DNA of 64,000 bases from Actinomadura alba (GCF_014323705.1 NZ_JABVEC010000002.1:310001-374000), one strand, 5' to 3'. Counted from the first letter of the stretch, positions 33,356 through 42,633 are shown. The notes: generated by a model from the sequence alone, not told the origin. Translations and numbers: made by a program.

Positions 33356-36223
33356 TTGCCAGAAGGGAACGCTTTGACCCCGGTGCCGGACGTCAGCGTG
33401 GTCGTGATCGTCTACAACGACGCCGCCCGGCTGCCGGCCGCCGTGCGCTCGGTGCTGGACCAGACCTTGCGCAACCTCGAGGTGATCATCGTCGATGACG
33501 CGAGCACGGATGGAACGCCCCGTGTCGCCGACGAGCTCGGCGCGGCCCACCCCGACCGCGTGCGCGTCATCCATCTGCCGGAGAACTCCGGTGGGTGCAG
33601 CCGTCCGCGCAACGTCGGCATCGACCACGCGCGCGGCACGTACATCATGTTCCTCGACAGCGACGACACCTTCGACCGGCATGCCTGCAAGACACTGCTC
33701 GGCACGGCGGAGGAGACCGGCGCCGAGCTGGTCGCCGGCCTGACCGTCCGCGAGATGGTCGACACCGGCAAGGAGGTCCGCTGGTTCCCCGGGCTCTACC
33801 AGCGCAGCGCGACATACGCGTCCATCAAGGACCATCCAGACCAGCTGCAGGACATGCTGTCGACGAACAAGCTCTACCGCCTCGACCTGCTCAACCGGCA
33901 CAAGCTGCGGTTCCCCGAAGGGCTGCTCTACGAGGACATCCTGTTCATCGCGCATGCCTATCTCGTCGCGAACCGGATCGCGATCGTGCCGCACCGGATC
34001 TACAACTGGCGGATCGAGCGCAAGAAGGGCAACCTGTCGATCTCGAACCGCCGGGGCGATCTGCGGAACATCTCGGATCGGCTGGAGATCCACCGGCGGA
34101 TCGACGCGGTCTACCGCGAGCACGGCGCCGACGACCTGAAGCTCCGCAAGGACACCCGGTTCCTCGACCACGACCTGCTGATGCACATACGGGATCTCCC
34201 CGGTCAGAACGACGAGTACCGGCAGAGATTCCAGAGCATCGTGCGGGACTATCTCGTCGACCTGGACCCGCGTGCCTATGCCGACAGCCAGAAGTTCAAG
34301 GCGATCGCCGGCTACCTGCTGCGGGAGGGGAACATCGCCGAAGCGCTGGCGGCGGCCGACTACACCCCCCCGAAGGGGCAGCGGCCGAAGCTCTCCACCC
34401 CGCTGGTGGAACGCGACGGCCGCGTCTACTGGTGTGATCGCCATCTCGACACCGAGGAGGGGCGCCGCGTTCTCGACGTCACCGACCTCGGCGTCCACGA
34501 ACAGCCGCTGTCGAAGCTGGAGCCGGCCAACGACCTCACGGCGGTCGAGGCGGACGGCGCCCGGCTGCGTCTCGCCGGCGCGATGATCAATCCGATCGGC
34601 CGGATCCGTCCCGACGCCGGGCTGAAGTGCGAGCTGGAGTTCTACGACCGGCGGCGGCCCCGGCGCTCGGTCAGGGTCGAGGCCCGCGCCACGCACCTGG
34701 GCGACCGGATCGGCTGGGAGGCCGAGTTCGAGCCCCGCCGGTCGCTGCGCCCGCTCGGCTACGTCGATCGGGTCTGGGACGTACGGGTCCATCTCACCGT
34801 CGGCGGCGAAAAGATCACGACCCGGCTCGGCACGCACGACGTCGCCCACGGCGGGGTCGCGGTGCCGCTGCGGCCCCGGCTGAGCAGGCTCGCCTCCGAC
34901 CACCTCGAGTCGTACGTCACCGAGCGTTCGGAACTGGCGTTCCAGCTCGTCGAGCGCGGCCGGCCCGCGCGGGCGACCCGGGCGGTCACCCAGTGGCTCA
35001 CCGGTACCTCGGTCGGCCGCAGGGTGTGGAGCGGCATCGCCGGGGCCGAGCGCATGGCGCTCAAGGCGGCCGGTCACCGGCGGACCAAGGTGTTCGTGTA
35101 CGGCGCGCTGCTCCGGCGGCTGCCCATCCGCAAGCGGTCCGTCGTCTTCGAGAGCGATCTCGGCCGCGGGTACGCCGGCAATCCGAAGTACATCCACGAG
35201 GAGCTGCGCCGTTCCGGCGCGCCCTACAAGGCCATCTGGTCCTACAGCGGCAGTACCCGCGGCTTCCCGAAGGGCACGAAGCTGGTCAAGCGGGACTCCT
35301 GGGCCTACTACCGCGCGCTTGCCCGGGCGGAGTTCTGGGTCGACGACGAGGGCGGCTTCCCGGCCGAGCTGGCCAAGCGCCCACGCACGACCTATGTGCA
35401 GACCTGGCACGGCTCGGCCTTCAAGCACCTGGGGCTGGACCGGCCGGACGTCAAGGCGGCCTCCCGCGGCGAGCAGCGGCGCGTGGTGGGCGAGGCGGAC
35501 CGCTTCGACCACATCCTCGTCCGGTCCGAGCACGATGTCAGCGCACTCACCAGCGCGTTCAACCTGCGCGCCGAGCCGTTGCGCGGCGGCTACCCGCGCA
35601 ACGACGCGCTCGTGACCGGGGGCGACCCCAAGGAACTGGCGTCACTGCGGCGCGAGCTGAAGCTGGAAGACGACCGTCGGGTCGTGCTGTACGCCCCGAC
35701 CTACCGCGAGGGCCCCAACGGCAAGCCGGCAGCGCGGTTCGAGATGCCGTTCGACCTGGAGCGGTTCGCCCGCGAGTTCGGCGACACCCATGTCCTGCTG
35801 CTCCGCCCCCACCCCCAGACCGCCATCGTGTTGCCGCCCGAGCTGCGGCACGCGGTGCGCAACGTGGGATCCCCCTACGACATCACCTCCCTCATGCTGA
35901 TCTCCGACGCGCTGATCACGGACTACTCCCCAGTGATGTTCGACTTCGCACTGCTGGGCCGCCCGATGGTCTTCTACACCCCCGACCTCGACGACCACGT
36001 CCAGAAGGGACGCGGCTCCTACCTGAACCTGGCCGAGCGGGCGCCGGGCCCGGTCATCCGGGACGAGGACGCGCTCTTCGACGTACTCCGCGATCTCGAC
36101 GGGGTGACGGAGCGGTACGCGTCCGAGCTGGGCGAGTTCGTCCAGCGGTTCGGCGAGTACGACAGCGGTACCGCGGCCAAGTCGGTCGTCGAGCGGCTGT
36201 TCACCACGGGGAGGACCCGATGA
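33356..36223 (+). CDS. GT2-TagF fusion of intermediate length (copy M) with variant active-site loop
   Basis: A 955-aa protein. GT2 (about 12-240): VSVVVIVYNDAARLPAAVRS, IIVDDASTDGTP, MFLDSDDTF, LLYEDILFIAHAYLV. Middle beta-rich region ~340-590. Glycerophosphotransferase (~590-950): FESDLGRGYAGNPKYIHEEL, then TWHGSAFKHLGLDRPD where other copies have WHGTPLKxxG. GGYPRNDALV, LYAPTYREGPNGK, LLRPHPQTAI and TDYSPVMFDFALLGRP follow. The changes define a distinct TagF subtype, perhaps with another acceptor or polyol. Start: TTG at 33356 with AGGAG six bases away; a second TTG at 33374 also has AAGGGA five bases away. The stop overlaps the GT4 start (ATGA). Confidence 0.85.
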   Translation: MPEGNALTPVPDVSVVVIVYNDAARLPAAVRSVLDQTLRNLEVIIVDDASTDGTPRVADELGAAHPDRVRVIHLPENSGGCSRPRNVGIDHARGTYIMFLDSDDTFDRHACKTLLGTAEETGAELVAGLTVREMVDTGKEVRWFPGLYQRSATYASIKDHPDQLQDMLSTNKLYRLDLLNRHKLRFPEGLLYEDILFIAHAYLVANRIAIVPHRIYNWRIERKKGNLSISNRRGDLRNISDRLEIHRRIDAVYREHGADDLKLRKDTRFLDHDLLMHIRDLPGQNDEYRQRFQSIVRDYLVDLDPRAYADSQKFKAIAGYLLREGNIAEALAAADYTPPKGQRPKLSTPLVERDGRVYWCDRHLDTEEGRRVLDVTDLGVHEQPLSKLEPANDLTAVEADGARLRLAGAMINPIGRIRPDAGLKCELEFYDRRRPRRSVRVEARATHLGDRIGWEAEFEPRRSLRPLGYVDRVWDVRVHLTVGGEKITTRLGTHDVAHGGVAVPLRPRLSRLASDHLESYVTERSELAFQLVERGRPARATRAVTQWLTGTSVGRRVWSGIAGAERMALKAAGHRRTKVFVYGALLRRLPIRKRSVVFESDLGRGYAGNPKYIHEELRRSGAPYKAIWSYSGSTRGFPKGTKLVKRDSWAYYRALARAEFWVDDEGGFPAELAKRPRTTYVQTWHGSAFKHLGLDRPDVKAASRGEQRRVVGEADRFDHILVRSEHDVSALTSAFNLRAEPLRGGYPRNDALVTGGDPKELASLRRELKLEDDRRVVLYAPTYREGPNGKPAARFEMPFDLERFAREFGDTHVLLLRPHPQTAIVLPPELRHAVRNVGSPYDITSLMLISDALITDYSPVMFDFALLGRPMVFYTPDLDDHVQKGRGSYLNLAERAPGPVIRDEDALFDVLRDLDGVTERYASELGEFVQRFGEYDSGTAAKSVVERLFTTGRTR

Positions 36224-37281
36224 GCGAGCAGCGCGACATCCTCCTGGTGTGCGACACCATCGGAGGCCCGGTCGACGGGCGGCACGAGCTGAGCCGCCTC
36301 GGCGAGCTGTTCGCCGGGGCCGGCCACCGGGTCCGGCTGATCGCCGTCCGGGCCGGCGGGGACCGGCCGGACCTGCCCTTCGAGACGACCGTGCTGACCG
36401 CCCGGCTGCGGTTCGGGGCCCGTGGGCGGGTGACCTCCCGGCTCGGTGAGCTCTTCCGGTCCGCCAGGCCCGGCGGCGTGGTGATCGCGACCGATGCGGC
36501 CGCCATGCAGTGGGTCGGCCGGGCCGACACCGCCGGGCTGAAGGTCGTCGGAGTCCACCGGGAGCCCTTCGCGGTTTCGGACGGCAAGCCCGAGCAGGCC
36601 CTCGTACGGGACTTCGCGCGCGCGGACCGGTTCGTGGCGCTCACCCGGGAGGACGCCGACCGCTGGGCCCGCGCCGGCCTGTCCAACGCCGACGTCATCC
36701 CCGATTGGTTCGACACCCCGCCGGACGCGTCGGCCTCGCTCACCGGGCAGGTCGTGCTCGGGCCGAGCCGGCTGACCCATGACAAGGGCGCGGATCTGCT
36801 GCTCGAATCGTGGGCGATGGTGGCGCGGCGGCAGCCGTCGTGGCGGCTGCGGTTCCACGGCGCCGGTCCGGACGAGCCGGAACTGCGCCGCCTGGCGACG
36901 AAGCTCGGGGTGGACGGCAGCGTCGAGTTCCTCCCGCCGGAGCAGGACCCCGCCGCCGCGTTCTCGCAGGCTTCGATCTTCGCCCTGCCGTCCCGGGCGG
37001 AGGTCTTCCCCGAAGCCCTGCTCGCGGCGATGGGGCACGGCCTGCCGGTCGTCGCCTTCGACGGCTCCCCGGCGGTACGGGAGGTGCTCACGGACGACGT
37101 GGACGGCCTGCTCGTCGACCCGGGGCACACCGAGCGGTTCGCCCTGGCGCTCGAGCGGCTCATGACCGATGACGGGCTGCGCGACAAGCTCGGTCGAGGA
37201 GGCCGCGAATCCGCCCGGCGCTTCGCCTCCGAGAACGTCGCCGCCCGCTGGGACCGGCTGTTCACCCTGCTCTATCGCTGA
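36220..37281 (+). CDS. GT4 family glycosyltransferase
   Basis: A 353-aa enzyme. The N-terminal half opens DILLVCDTIGGPVDGRHELS. The C-terminal donor half has VLGPSRLTHDKGADLLLESW, RFHGAGPDEPEL and the E-x7-E block AEVFPEALLAAMGHGLPVVAF. The ATG at 36220 overlaps the preceding TagF stop and GGGGAGG lies upstream, so it is translationally coupled to copy M. Its place between two TagF genes suggests it glycosylates the polyol-phosphate chain or builds the linkage unit (inference). Confidence 0.87.
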   Translation: MSEQRDILLVCDTIGGPVDGRHELSRLGELFAGAGHRVRLIAVRAGGDRPDLPFETTVLTARLRFGARGRVTSRLGELFRSARPGGVVIATDAAAMQWVGRADTAGLKVVGVHREPFAVSDGKPEQALVRDFARADRFVALTREDADRWARAGLSNADVIPDWFDTPPDASASLTGQVVLGPSRLTHDKGADLLLESWAMVARRQPSWRLRFHGAGPDEPELRRLATKLGVDGSVEFLPPEQDPAAAFSQASIFALPSRAEVFPEALLAAMGHGLPVVAFDGSPAVREVLTDDVDGLLVDPGHTERFALALERLMTDDGLRDKLGRGGRESARRFASENVAARWDRLFTLLYR

Positions 37282-37308
37282 TCTCAATCGTTAGTCGGAA
37301 AGGCTCAC

Positions 37309-40300
37309 ATGTCACCTCGGGTCAGCATCATCGTTCCGATTCGGGCGAGCGAACCTCATCTGCGGGAGTGCCTCGACTCCCTCGAGGCGCAGACGCTCAC
37401 CGACATCGAAGTCGTCCTCGTCGACTGCGGCTTGGACGACCGGCTCCAGGACGTCGCGGACGACCGCTTCCGCGTGACGAAGGCCGAGGGGGCCTCCGCA
37501 GGCGCCGCCCGTGACACCGGGGCCGGCATCGCCACGGGTGAGTTCCTCATGTTCGCGGACGCGGACGGGGTGCTCGCCGAGGACGCCTGCGAGCGGCTGG
37601 CCGGCACCCTCGCCGCGACCGGCTCGGACTTCGCCGCCGGCAACGTCCACGTGCTCACCGACCGTGGGCCGCGCCAGTCCAAGGGGCACGGCCGGGCACT
37701 CGGCCGTACGCGTAAGCGCACGCACATCAGCCGGGACCAGGACCTGTTCACCGACTCCACGGTCGCGGGCAAGCTGTTCCGCAGGACCTTCTGGGACCGG
37801 CACGGCTTCGGCTTCGGCGACGGCGGGGGACACGGCGATCTCGCGGTGACGCTTCCCGCCCATTTTCAGGCGTCCTCCGTGGACGTGCTGCACGAGCCGG
37901 TCTGCTTCGAGCGCCCCGAGACGGCGAAGCCGCCGTTCGACGACGCCGCCGCCACCGAGGCGTTCGCCGCCGCGGTCAAGGCGCGGGCCTTCATCGCCGC
38001 ACACGGCGGGGCCGGGCGGCGCAAGCACCTGCGGCACTACGACGAGATCGCCCTGGGCGACCGCCTGAAGTCCTTCCTCGACGCCATGCCCGACGCCGAC
38101 GAGGCGCTGCGGAGCCGCGTCGTCGAGCTCGCGGCGGGTTTCGTCGCCGAGACCGGCCTCTCGGCACTCGACCCGCTGCCCGCCCTGACCCGGCTCAAGT
38201 GGTATCTCGCGCACCGGGGCTTCGTGACGGAGCTGGTCAAGGTCGTGCGGTTCGAGCGCGGCAAGACCAACGTCGAGATCGTGCGGCGGCGCGGCCGCCG
38301 CTACGCGCGGTACCCGTACTTCAGCCACGAGAAGATGGCGATCCCGCGCAGCGTCTACCGGGCCGGGGCGGAGCTCGACCTGCGCACCAAGATCCATGAC
38401 GTGAGCTGGCGGGACGGGAAGCTGCAGATCGCTGGCGAGGCGCACATCCACTCGTTCAGCGAGCGGCGCCGGTGGCTGTCGCTGAAGCTGTTCGTGCTGC
38501 GGCAGAGCGGTTCGCGCCGCACCCTGGTGGTGCCCGCCCTGAGCAAGCGCAGGCCCGGCGCGGCCAAGGGCAACGACCCCTACGAGTGGGCCGGCTTCTC
38601 GTTCGCCATCGACCCGAAGCGGCTACGGGCGAAGGGCGGCTGGCGGGACGGCACCTGGAACATCGTGGGCGGTGTCGTCAACACGGGCGTCTTCCGCCGG
38701 GCCCGGCTGCGCGGCGGCAGCACGGGCGGCGCCGCCCACCCGCCGTACCACTATGTCGACGACGACGTACGGGTGCTCCCCGAGGTCGCCGGCGGCCGCC
38801 TGCGACTGCGGGTCGAGACCGTGCGGGCCAAGGCCGTCACCTGCCGTGCGGACGGTGCGGAACTCGTCATCGAGGGCCGGCTCGCCGCGATGGCGGCCGA
38901 GCCGTCGGCGCTGCGCCTGACCGCCGGCCGCGACGCCGAGCCCATCACCGTCCCGCTGACCGTCACCGGCAAGAGCGGCGACGGGACCGCCTTCGAGGCG
39001 CGGATCCGGCCGGTCGAGCTGCCCGTCGAGGACACCGCGACCGAGACCGCCGCCGCATGGAACATCGCCGTCGTGGCCGGGAAGGAGACGGCCCGGCTGG
39101 TCATGGCCGAAGGGCTGGACGACGCCCGGTCGCTCGACGGTGACCGCGAGTTCGTCGCGGGCCGCACGTGGGACGGCTACCTCCGGCTCTCGGCGCATCC
39201 GGTCCGGCCGGTCATGAGCACCTGCGAGTGGCGGCCGGACGGCACCCTCGTGCTGTCCGGTGAGCACTCCGCGCTGGACTCCCGGTCCGCCGACATCGTT
39301 CTGCGGCTGCGCGGGAGAAGCCAGCAGCACGCCTTCCCCGTCACGGTCGACGGCAACCGCTTCCGGGCCGAGATCAGCGTGGCGGCGGTGACGTCGATGG
39401 CCGGTACCCTGCCGCTGCGGGCCGGCACCTGGGACGTACTGTTCCGGCGCACGGACGTCGACGGCGAGGCGCGGGCGGTCGAACTGGGCCGCGCGGCCGC
39501 CGAGCGGTTCCCGTCCCACGTCGAGGTCGACGGCCGCCGTTACACCCTCGACCACCACCGCTACGAGCAGGCGCTCATCACCGTGGGCTCCAACGTCCGG
39601 CCGGACGAGGCGCACGGGCAGCGCAAGCTGTGGGCGGAGGCCCGCGACCGCGCGGCCCGCGAAGGGCTCAAGGACGCGGTGATGTTCATCAGCTACAACG
39701 GCAAGCAGTTCTCCGACAGCCCCCGCGCCATCCACACCGAGCTGATGCGCAGAGGCTCCACGCTGGAGCAGCTGTGGGAGGTCAACGACGGGCAGGCCGC
39801 GGTGCCGGACACCGTACGGCCGATCCGCCGGCGCGGCGCGGAGTGGTACGACGCGCTGGCGAGCAGCCGCTACATCGTGACCAACGTGCGGATGCCGGAG
39901 TTCTTCACCCGGCGCGCCGACCAGATTCTCATCCAGGCCTGGCACGGCACGCCGCTCAAGAAGGTCGGCCGGGACGTCAAGGAGGTCCACTTCTCCTACG
40001 CGCCGGGCATGGCGACGGTGAAGAAGAAGGAGAAGAAGAGCGAGCCCAAGCTGGCGGAGTGGAGTCATCTGATCTCGCCGAACCGGTTCAGCACCGAGAT
40101 CCTCGGCCGGGCGTTCAAGGGCTCCTACGAGGAGATCCTCGAGGTCGGGTTCCCGCGCAACGACATCCTGTACAGCCCCGAGGCCGACAAGATCGTGGCC
40201 GAGGTGCGTGCGCGGATCGGCATCCCCGACGGCAAGCGGGTGATCCTGTACGGCCCGACCTGGCGGGACGACCAGTACTACGGGCGCGGCCGGTACAAGT

Positions 40301-40776
40301 TCGACCTCCAGCTCGACCTGGACGAGGCCAAGCGGCGGCTGGGCGACGACCACGTGCTGCTGATCCGCCCGCACTCGAACGTCGTCGACGCCGTGCCGCG
40401 CGCCGGCGACGGGTTCGTCTACGACGTCGCGGCCTACCCCGACGTCAACGACCTGTTCCTGATCGCGGACGTGCTCATCACCGACTACTCGTCGCTGATG
40501 TTCGACTATGCCAACACCGGGCGCCCGATGCTGTTCTTCACCTATGACCTGGAGCACTACCGGGACACGCTGCGCGGCTTCTACATCGACTTCGAGAAGG
40601 AGTCGCCCGGCCCGCTGCTGCGGACCTCCGAGGAGGTCATCGACGCGCTGGTGAACATCGACCAGATCGCTCAGGAGTACAAGGAGGCGTACGACAGGTT
40701 CGCCGAGCGGTTCTGCGACCTCGACGACGGCGGCGCCGCGGGCCGGGCTATCGACCAGGTCTTCGAGAAGGGCTGA
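37309..40776 (+). CDS. long GT2-TagF fusion (copy L2)
   Basis: A 1155-aa paralogue of the protein at 23965-27435, with the same three parts and length. The GT2 part is degenerate: VLVDCGLDD replaces the usual V-D-D-x-S. The metal loop is MFADADGVL, and the usual E-D acceptor motif reads GGGHGDLAV. The middle beta-rich region (about 310-770) contains WRDGKLQIAGEAHIH and PPYHYVDDDVRV. The TagF part is fully conserved: MFISYNGKQFSDSPRAIH, AWHGTPLKKVGRDVKEV (about 877), SPNRFSTEIL, GFPRNDILYS, LYGPTWRDDQYYGRG, RPHSNVVDAV and TDYSSLMFDYA. ATG at 37309 with GGAAAGG upstream. Its last 29 bp overlap the convergent MerR gene. It should polymerise or extend polyol-phosphate. Confidence 0.88.
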   Translation: MSPRVSIIVPIRASEPHLRECLDSLEAQTLTDIEVVLVDCGLDDRLQDVADDRFRVTKAEGASAGAARDTGAGIATGEFLMFADADGVLAEDACERLAGTLAATGSDFAAGNVHVLTDRGPRQSKGHGRALGRTRKRTHISRDQDLFTDSTVAGKLFRRTFWDRHGFGFGDGGGHGDLAVTLPAHFQASSVDVLHEPVCFERPETAKPPFDDAAATEAFAAAVKARAFIAAHGGAGRRKHLRHYDEIALGDRLKSFLDAMPDADEALRSRVVELAAGFVAETGLSALDPLPALTRLKWYLAHRGFVTELVKVVRFERGKTNVEIVRRRGRRYARYPYFSHEKMAIPRSVYRAGAELDLRTKIHDVSWRDGKLQIAGEAHIHSFSERRRWLSLKLFVLRQSGSRRTLVVPALSKRRPGAAKGNDPYEWAGFSFAIDPKRLRAKGGWRDGTWNIVGGVVNTGVFRRARLRGGSTGGAAHPPYHYVDDDVRVLPEVAGGRLRLRVETVRAKAVTCRADGAELVIEGRLAAMAAEPSALRLTAGRDAEPITVPLTVTGKSGDGTAFEARIRPVELPVEDTATETAAAWNIAVVAGKETARLVMAEGLDDARSLDGDREFVAGRTWDGYLRLSAHPVRPVMSTCEWRPDGTLVLSGEHSALDSRSADIVLRLRGRSQQHAFPVTVDGNRFRAEISVAAVTSMAGTLPLRAGTWDVLFRRTDVDGEARAVELGRAAAERFPSHVEVDGRRYTLDHHRYEQALITVGSNVRPDEAHGQRKLWAEARDRAAREGLKDAVMFISYNGKQFSDSPRAIHTELMRRGSTLEQLWEVNDGQAAVPDTVRPIRRRGAEWYDALASSRYIVTNVRMPEFFTRRADQILIQAWHGTPLKKVGRDVKEVHFSYAPGMATVKKKEKKSEPKLAEWSHLISPNRFSTEILGRAFKGSYEEILEVGFPRNDILYSPEADKIVAEVRARIGIPDGKRVILYGPTWRDDQYYGRGRYKFDLQLDLDEAKRRLGDDHVLLIRPHSNVVDAVPRAGDGFVYDVAAYPDVNDLFLIADVLITDYSSLMFDYANTGRPMLFFTYDLEHYRDTLRGFYIDFEKESPGPLLRTSEEVIDALVNIDQIAQEYKEAYDRFAERFCDLDDGGAAGRAIDQVFEKG

Positions 40777-41146
40777 CGGCCGCCGGGGTGGCCGCACGGA
40801 CGGCGTCGAGGTAGCCGCTGATCGCGTCACGGTTCCTGGTGAGACAGCGGATGCGCGCGTCCATCTGCTCGCGGTGGCGTTCGAGGGCCGCGACCAGCTC
40901 GGGCGTCGCGTCCGCGACGTGGATCGTGCACGGGTCGTCGAGGCAGGGCAGGATCTGCTTGATGATCTTGGTGGGTACCCCGGCGTCGAGCAGCCCGCGG
41001 ATCTGCGTGACCCGGTCGACGAGGCCCTCGGCGTAGTCGCGGTAGCCGTTCGCCGACCGGCCGGGCGCGAGCAGCCCCTGCTCCTCGTAGTACCGGAGCA
41101 GGCGCGGGGGCACGCCCGTACGCTCGGCGAGCTCTCCGATCCGCAC
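40748..41146 (-). CDS. MerR family transcriptional regulator
   Basis: A 132-aa regulator. The N-terminal winged helix MRIGELAERTGVPPRLLRYYEEQGLL is classic MerR, followed by the second wing GYRDYAEGLVDRV and a dimerisation helix. The C-terminal half (PCLDDPCTIHVADATPEL) has two Cys close together (PCLDDPC) that could sense a metal or redox state, but it lacks a full metal-binding set. GTG start at 41146. It is divergent from the MFS efflux gene across about 60 bp that hold a perfect palindrome, so it most likely controls that transporter. The 3' end overlaps the long TagF gene by 29 bp on the other strand. Confidence 0.88.
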   Translation of the reverse strand: MRIGELAERTGVPPRLLRYYEEQGLLAPGRSANGYRDYAEGLVDRVTQIRGLLDAGVPTKIIKQILPCLDDPCTIHVADATPELVAALERHREQMDARIRCLTRNRDAISGYLDAVRAATPAAVSPSRRPGR

Positions 41147-41173
41147 GGTGACCCCTCTCGTCGCGGCTTTCCC

Positions 41174-41187
41174 TCACACTAGTGTGA
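41174..41187. promoter_or_regulatory. 14-bp perfect palindrome TCACACTAGTGTGA, probable MerR operator
   Basis: The palindrome sits midway between the MerR start (41146) and the MFS start (41206). MerR proteins bind dyads between -35 and -10. CTAG is rare in high-GC genomes, which adds weight. The core ACACTAGTGT recurs at 58806-58815. Confidence 0.65.
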
Positions 41188-41205
41188 ACGTTCGAGCATG
41201 GCCTC

Positions 41206-42633
41206 ATGACCGTACGGAGACCGCCCGCACCCGCCGCCACGCTCGCCGTGCTCTCGCTGGCGCAGTTCCTCATCGCCCTCGACTACTCGATCATCTACAT
41301 CGCCTTGCCGAGCATCGCCGGGGAACTGCGGCTCGATCCGGCGCTCGCCCAGTGGATCGTCAGCGCGTACGCGGTCCTGTTCGCGGGGTTCCTCGTCGTC
41401 GGCGGCCGCCTGACGGACCGGGTCGGGGCGGGCCGCATGTTCATCGTCGCCGTCATCGCGTTCGGGGCGGCCGGCGCGATCGGCGGTGCGGCCGGTGACG
41501 GGACGGTCCTCCTCGCCGCGCGCGGCGCACAGGGCCTCGGCGCCGCCCTGCTGCAACCCGCCGTCCTCGGGCTCATCGGCACGACGTTCCCCGCCGGGCC
41601 GCGGCGCGGGCGGGCGCTGGCGGTCTGGGGCTCGGTCGGGGCGTCCGGGCTCGCCGCCGGTGCGATCCTCGGGGGGCTGCTCACCACGGCGTCATGGCGG
41701 CTCACCTTCTTCGTCAACGTCCCGCTCACGCTCCTGTGCGCGCTGGGTGCGGCGGTCTGGATCGGCTCTCAGCGCGACCGTACGCCGGCGGGCCGCATCC
41801 CCGTGCTCGCCTCGGTCCTCGGCACCGGCACCGTGCTCACCCTGGCGCTCGGGCTCACCCTCGGCGCCGACCGGGGATGGCGCTCCGCGCTGACGCTCGG
41901 CTGCCTGGGACTCGCGCTGGTCCTGTTCCTCTGTTTCGTCCGGAACGAACGCCGGTCACGCAACGTCCTGATCGAGCCCGTCCTGCGGCGCACGCCCTCG
42001 CTGCGGGCCGGCGCGGCGGCGACCGCGCTCTACATGGCGAGCGTCGGGTCGGAGTTCTACCTCCTCACCCTCCTGCTGCAGTCCGCGAAGGGCTATCCGC
42101 CGCTGCGCGCGGGGCTCGCCTTTCTTCCGCTGGCCCTCATGGTGACCGCGGGCAGTACGGCGGCGGGCCGGGCGATGCGGCGATTCGGCGCGGCGTCCGT
42201 GCTCGTGGCCGGGTTCGTCATCGCCACGTCGGGCCTGCTCTGGCTCTCGCTCACGCTGAGCGGCGACACGTACGCCGTCGACCTGCTGCCCGGGGTGCTG
42301 CTCAGCGGATTCGGGCACGGGGTCGTCTACACGTCCATGTTCGTCATCGGCACCCATGACGTGCCGGCGACGCACCAGGGCACGGCGGGCGCGCTGCTGA
42401 CCACGTCGCAGTACCTCTCCGGTGCGCTCACCGTCGCCGTGCTGACGCTCGCGCTCGGCCCGTCGCCCGGCCACGGGAACTTCCGGGTCGCCTTCCTGCT
42501 CACCACGGCGGCGGCCGCGGCGGGAGCCGTTCTGGTCATGTTGTGGCGCGGTCGCCTCGGGACCCGGCCGGACGCGGGCTCCGCCTCCGGCCGGGTCCCG
42601 AGGCCCGGCACGCGCCTCGGGTTCAGGTCATGA
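41206..42633 (+). CDS. MFS drug efflux transporter, DHA2 (EmrB/QacA-like)
   Basis: A 475-aa transporter with about fourteen hydrophobic helices, the size of the DHA2 group. Helix 1 reads LAQFLIALDYSIIYIALPSI, with the Asp typical of DHA2 pumps. GGRLTDRVGAGRMF is motif A, and RGAQGLGAALLQPAVL and VWGSVGASGLAAGAILGGLL (motif C) follow. These export lipophilic drugs or natural products by proton exchange. ATG at 41206, just after the palindromic operator shared with the MerR gene. The last 25 codons form a 19-bp-stem hairpin in the DNA, and the stop overlaps the convergent acyltransferase by 6 bp. Confidence 0.87.
   Translation: MTVRRPPAPAATLAVLSLAQFLIALDYSIIYIALPSIAGELRLDPALAQWIVSAYAVLFAGFLVVGGRLTDRVGAGRMFIVAVIAFGAAGAIGGAAGDGTVLLAARGAQGLGAALLQPAVLGLIGTTFPAGPRRGRALAVWGSVGASGLAAGAILGGLLTTASWRLTFFVNVPLTLLCALGAAVWIGSQRDRTPAGRIPVLASVLGTGTVLTLALGLTLGADRGWRSALTLGCLGLALVLFLCFVRNERRSRNVLIEPVLRRTPSLRAGAAATALYMASVGSEFYLLTLLLQSAKGYPPLRAGLAFLPLALMVTAGSTAAGRAMRRFGAASVLVAGFVIATSGLLWLSLTLSGDTYAVDLLPGVLLSGFGHGVVYTSMFVIGTHDVPATHQGTAGALLTTSQYLSGALTVAVLTLALGPSPGHGNFRVAFLLTTAAAAAGAVLVMLWRGRLGTRPDAGSASGRVPRPGTRLGFRS
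42554..42604. terminator. 19-bp perfect hairpin overlapping the 3' end of the MFS gene
   Basis: Arms at 42554-42572 and 42586-42604 are exact reverse complements (GCCTCGGGACCCGGCCGGA and its complement) with a 13-base loop. It lies inside the last codons of the MFS gene and 24 bp past the stop of the leftward acyltransferase, so it can end transcription of the latter and perhaps act on both strands. Confidence 0.7.

Noticed and set aside
33167-35533. Long minus-strand frame opposite TagF copy M
   Set aside because: Antisense shadow; the plus strand has GT2 and TagF motifs over the same span.
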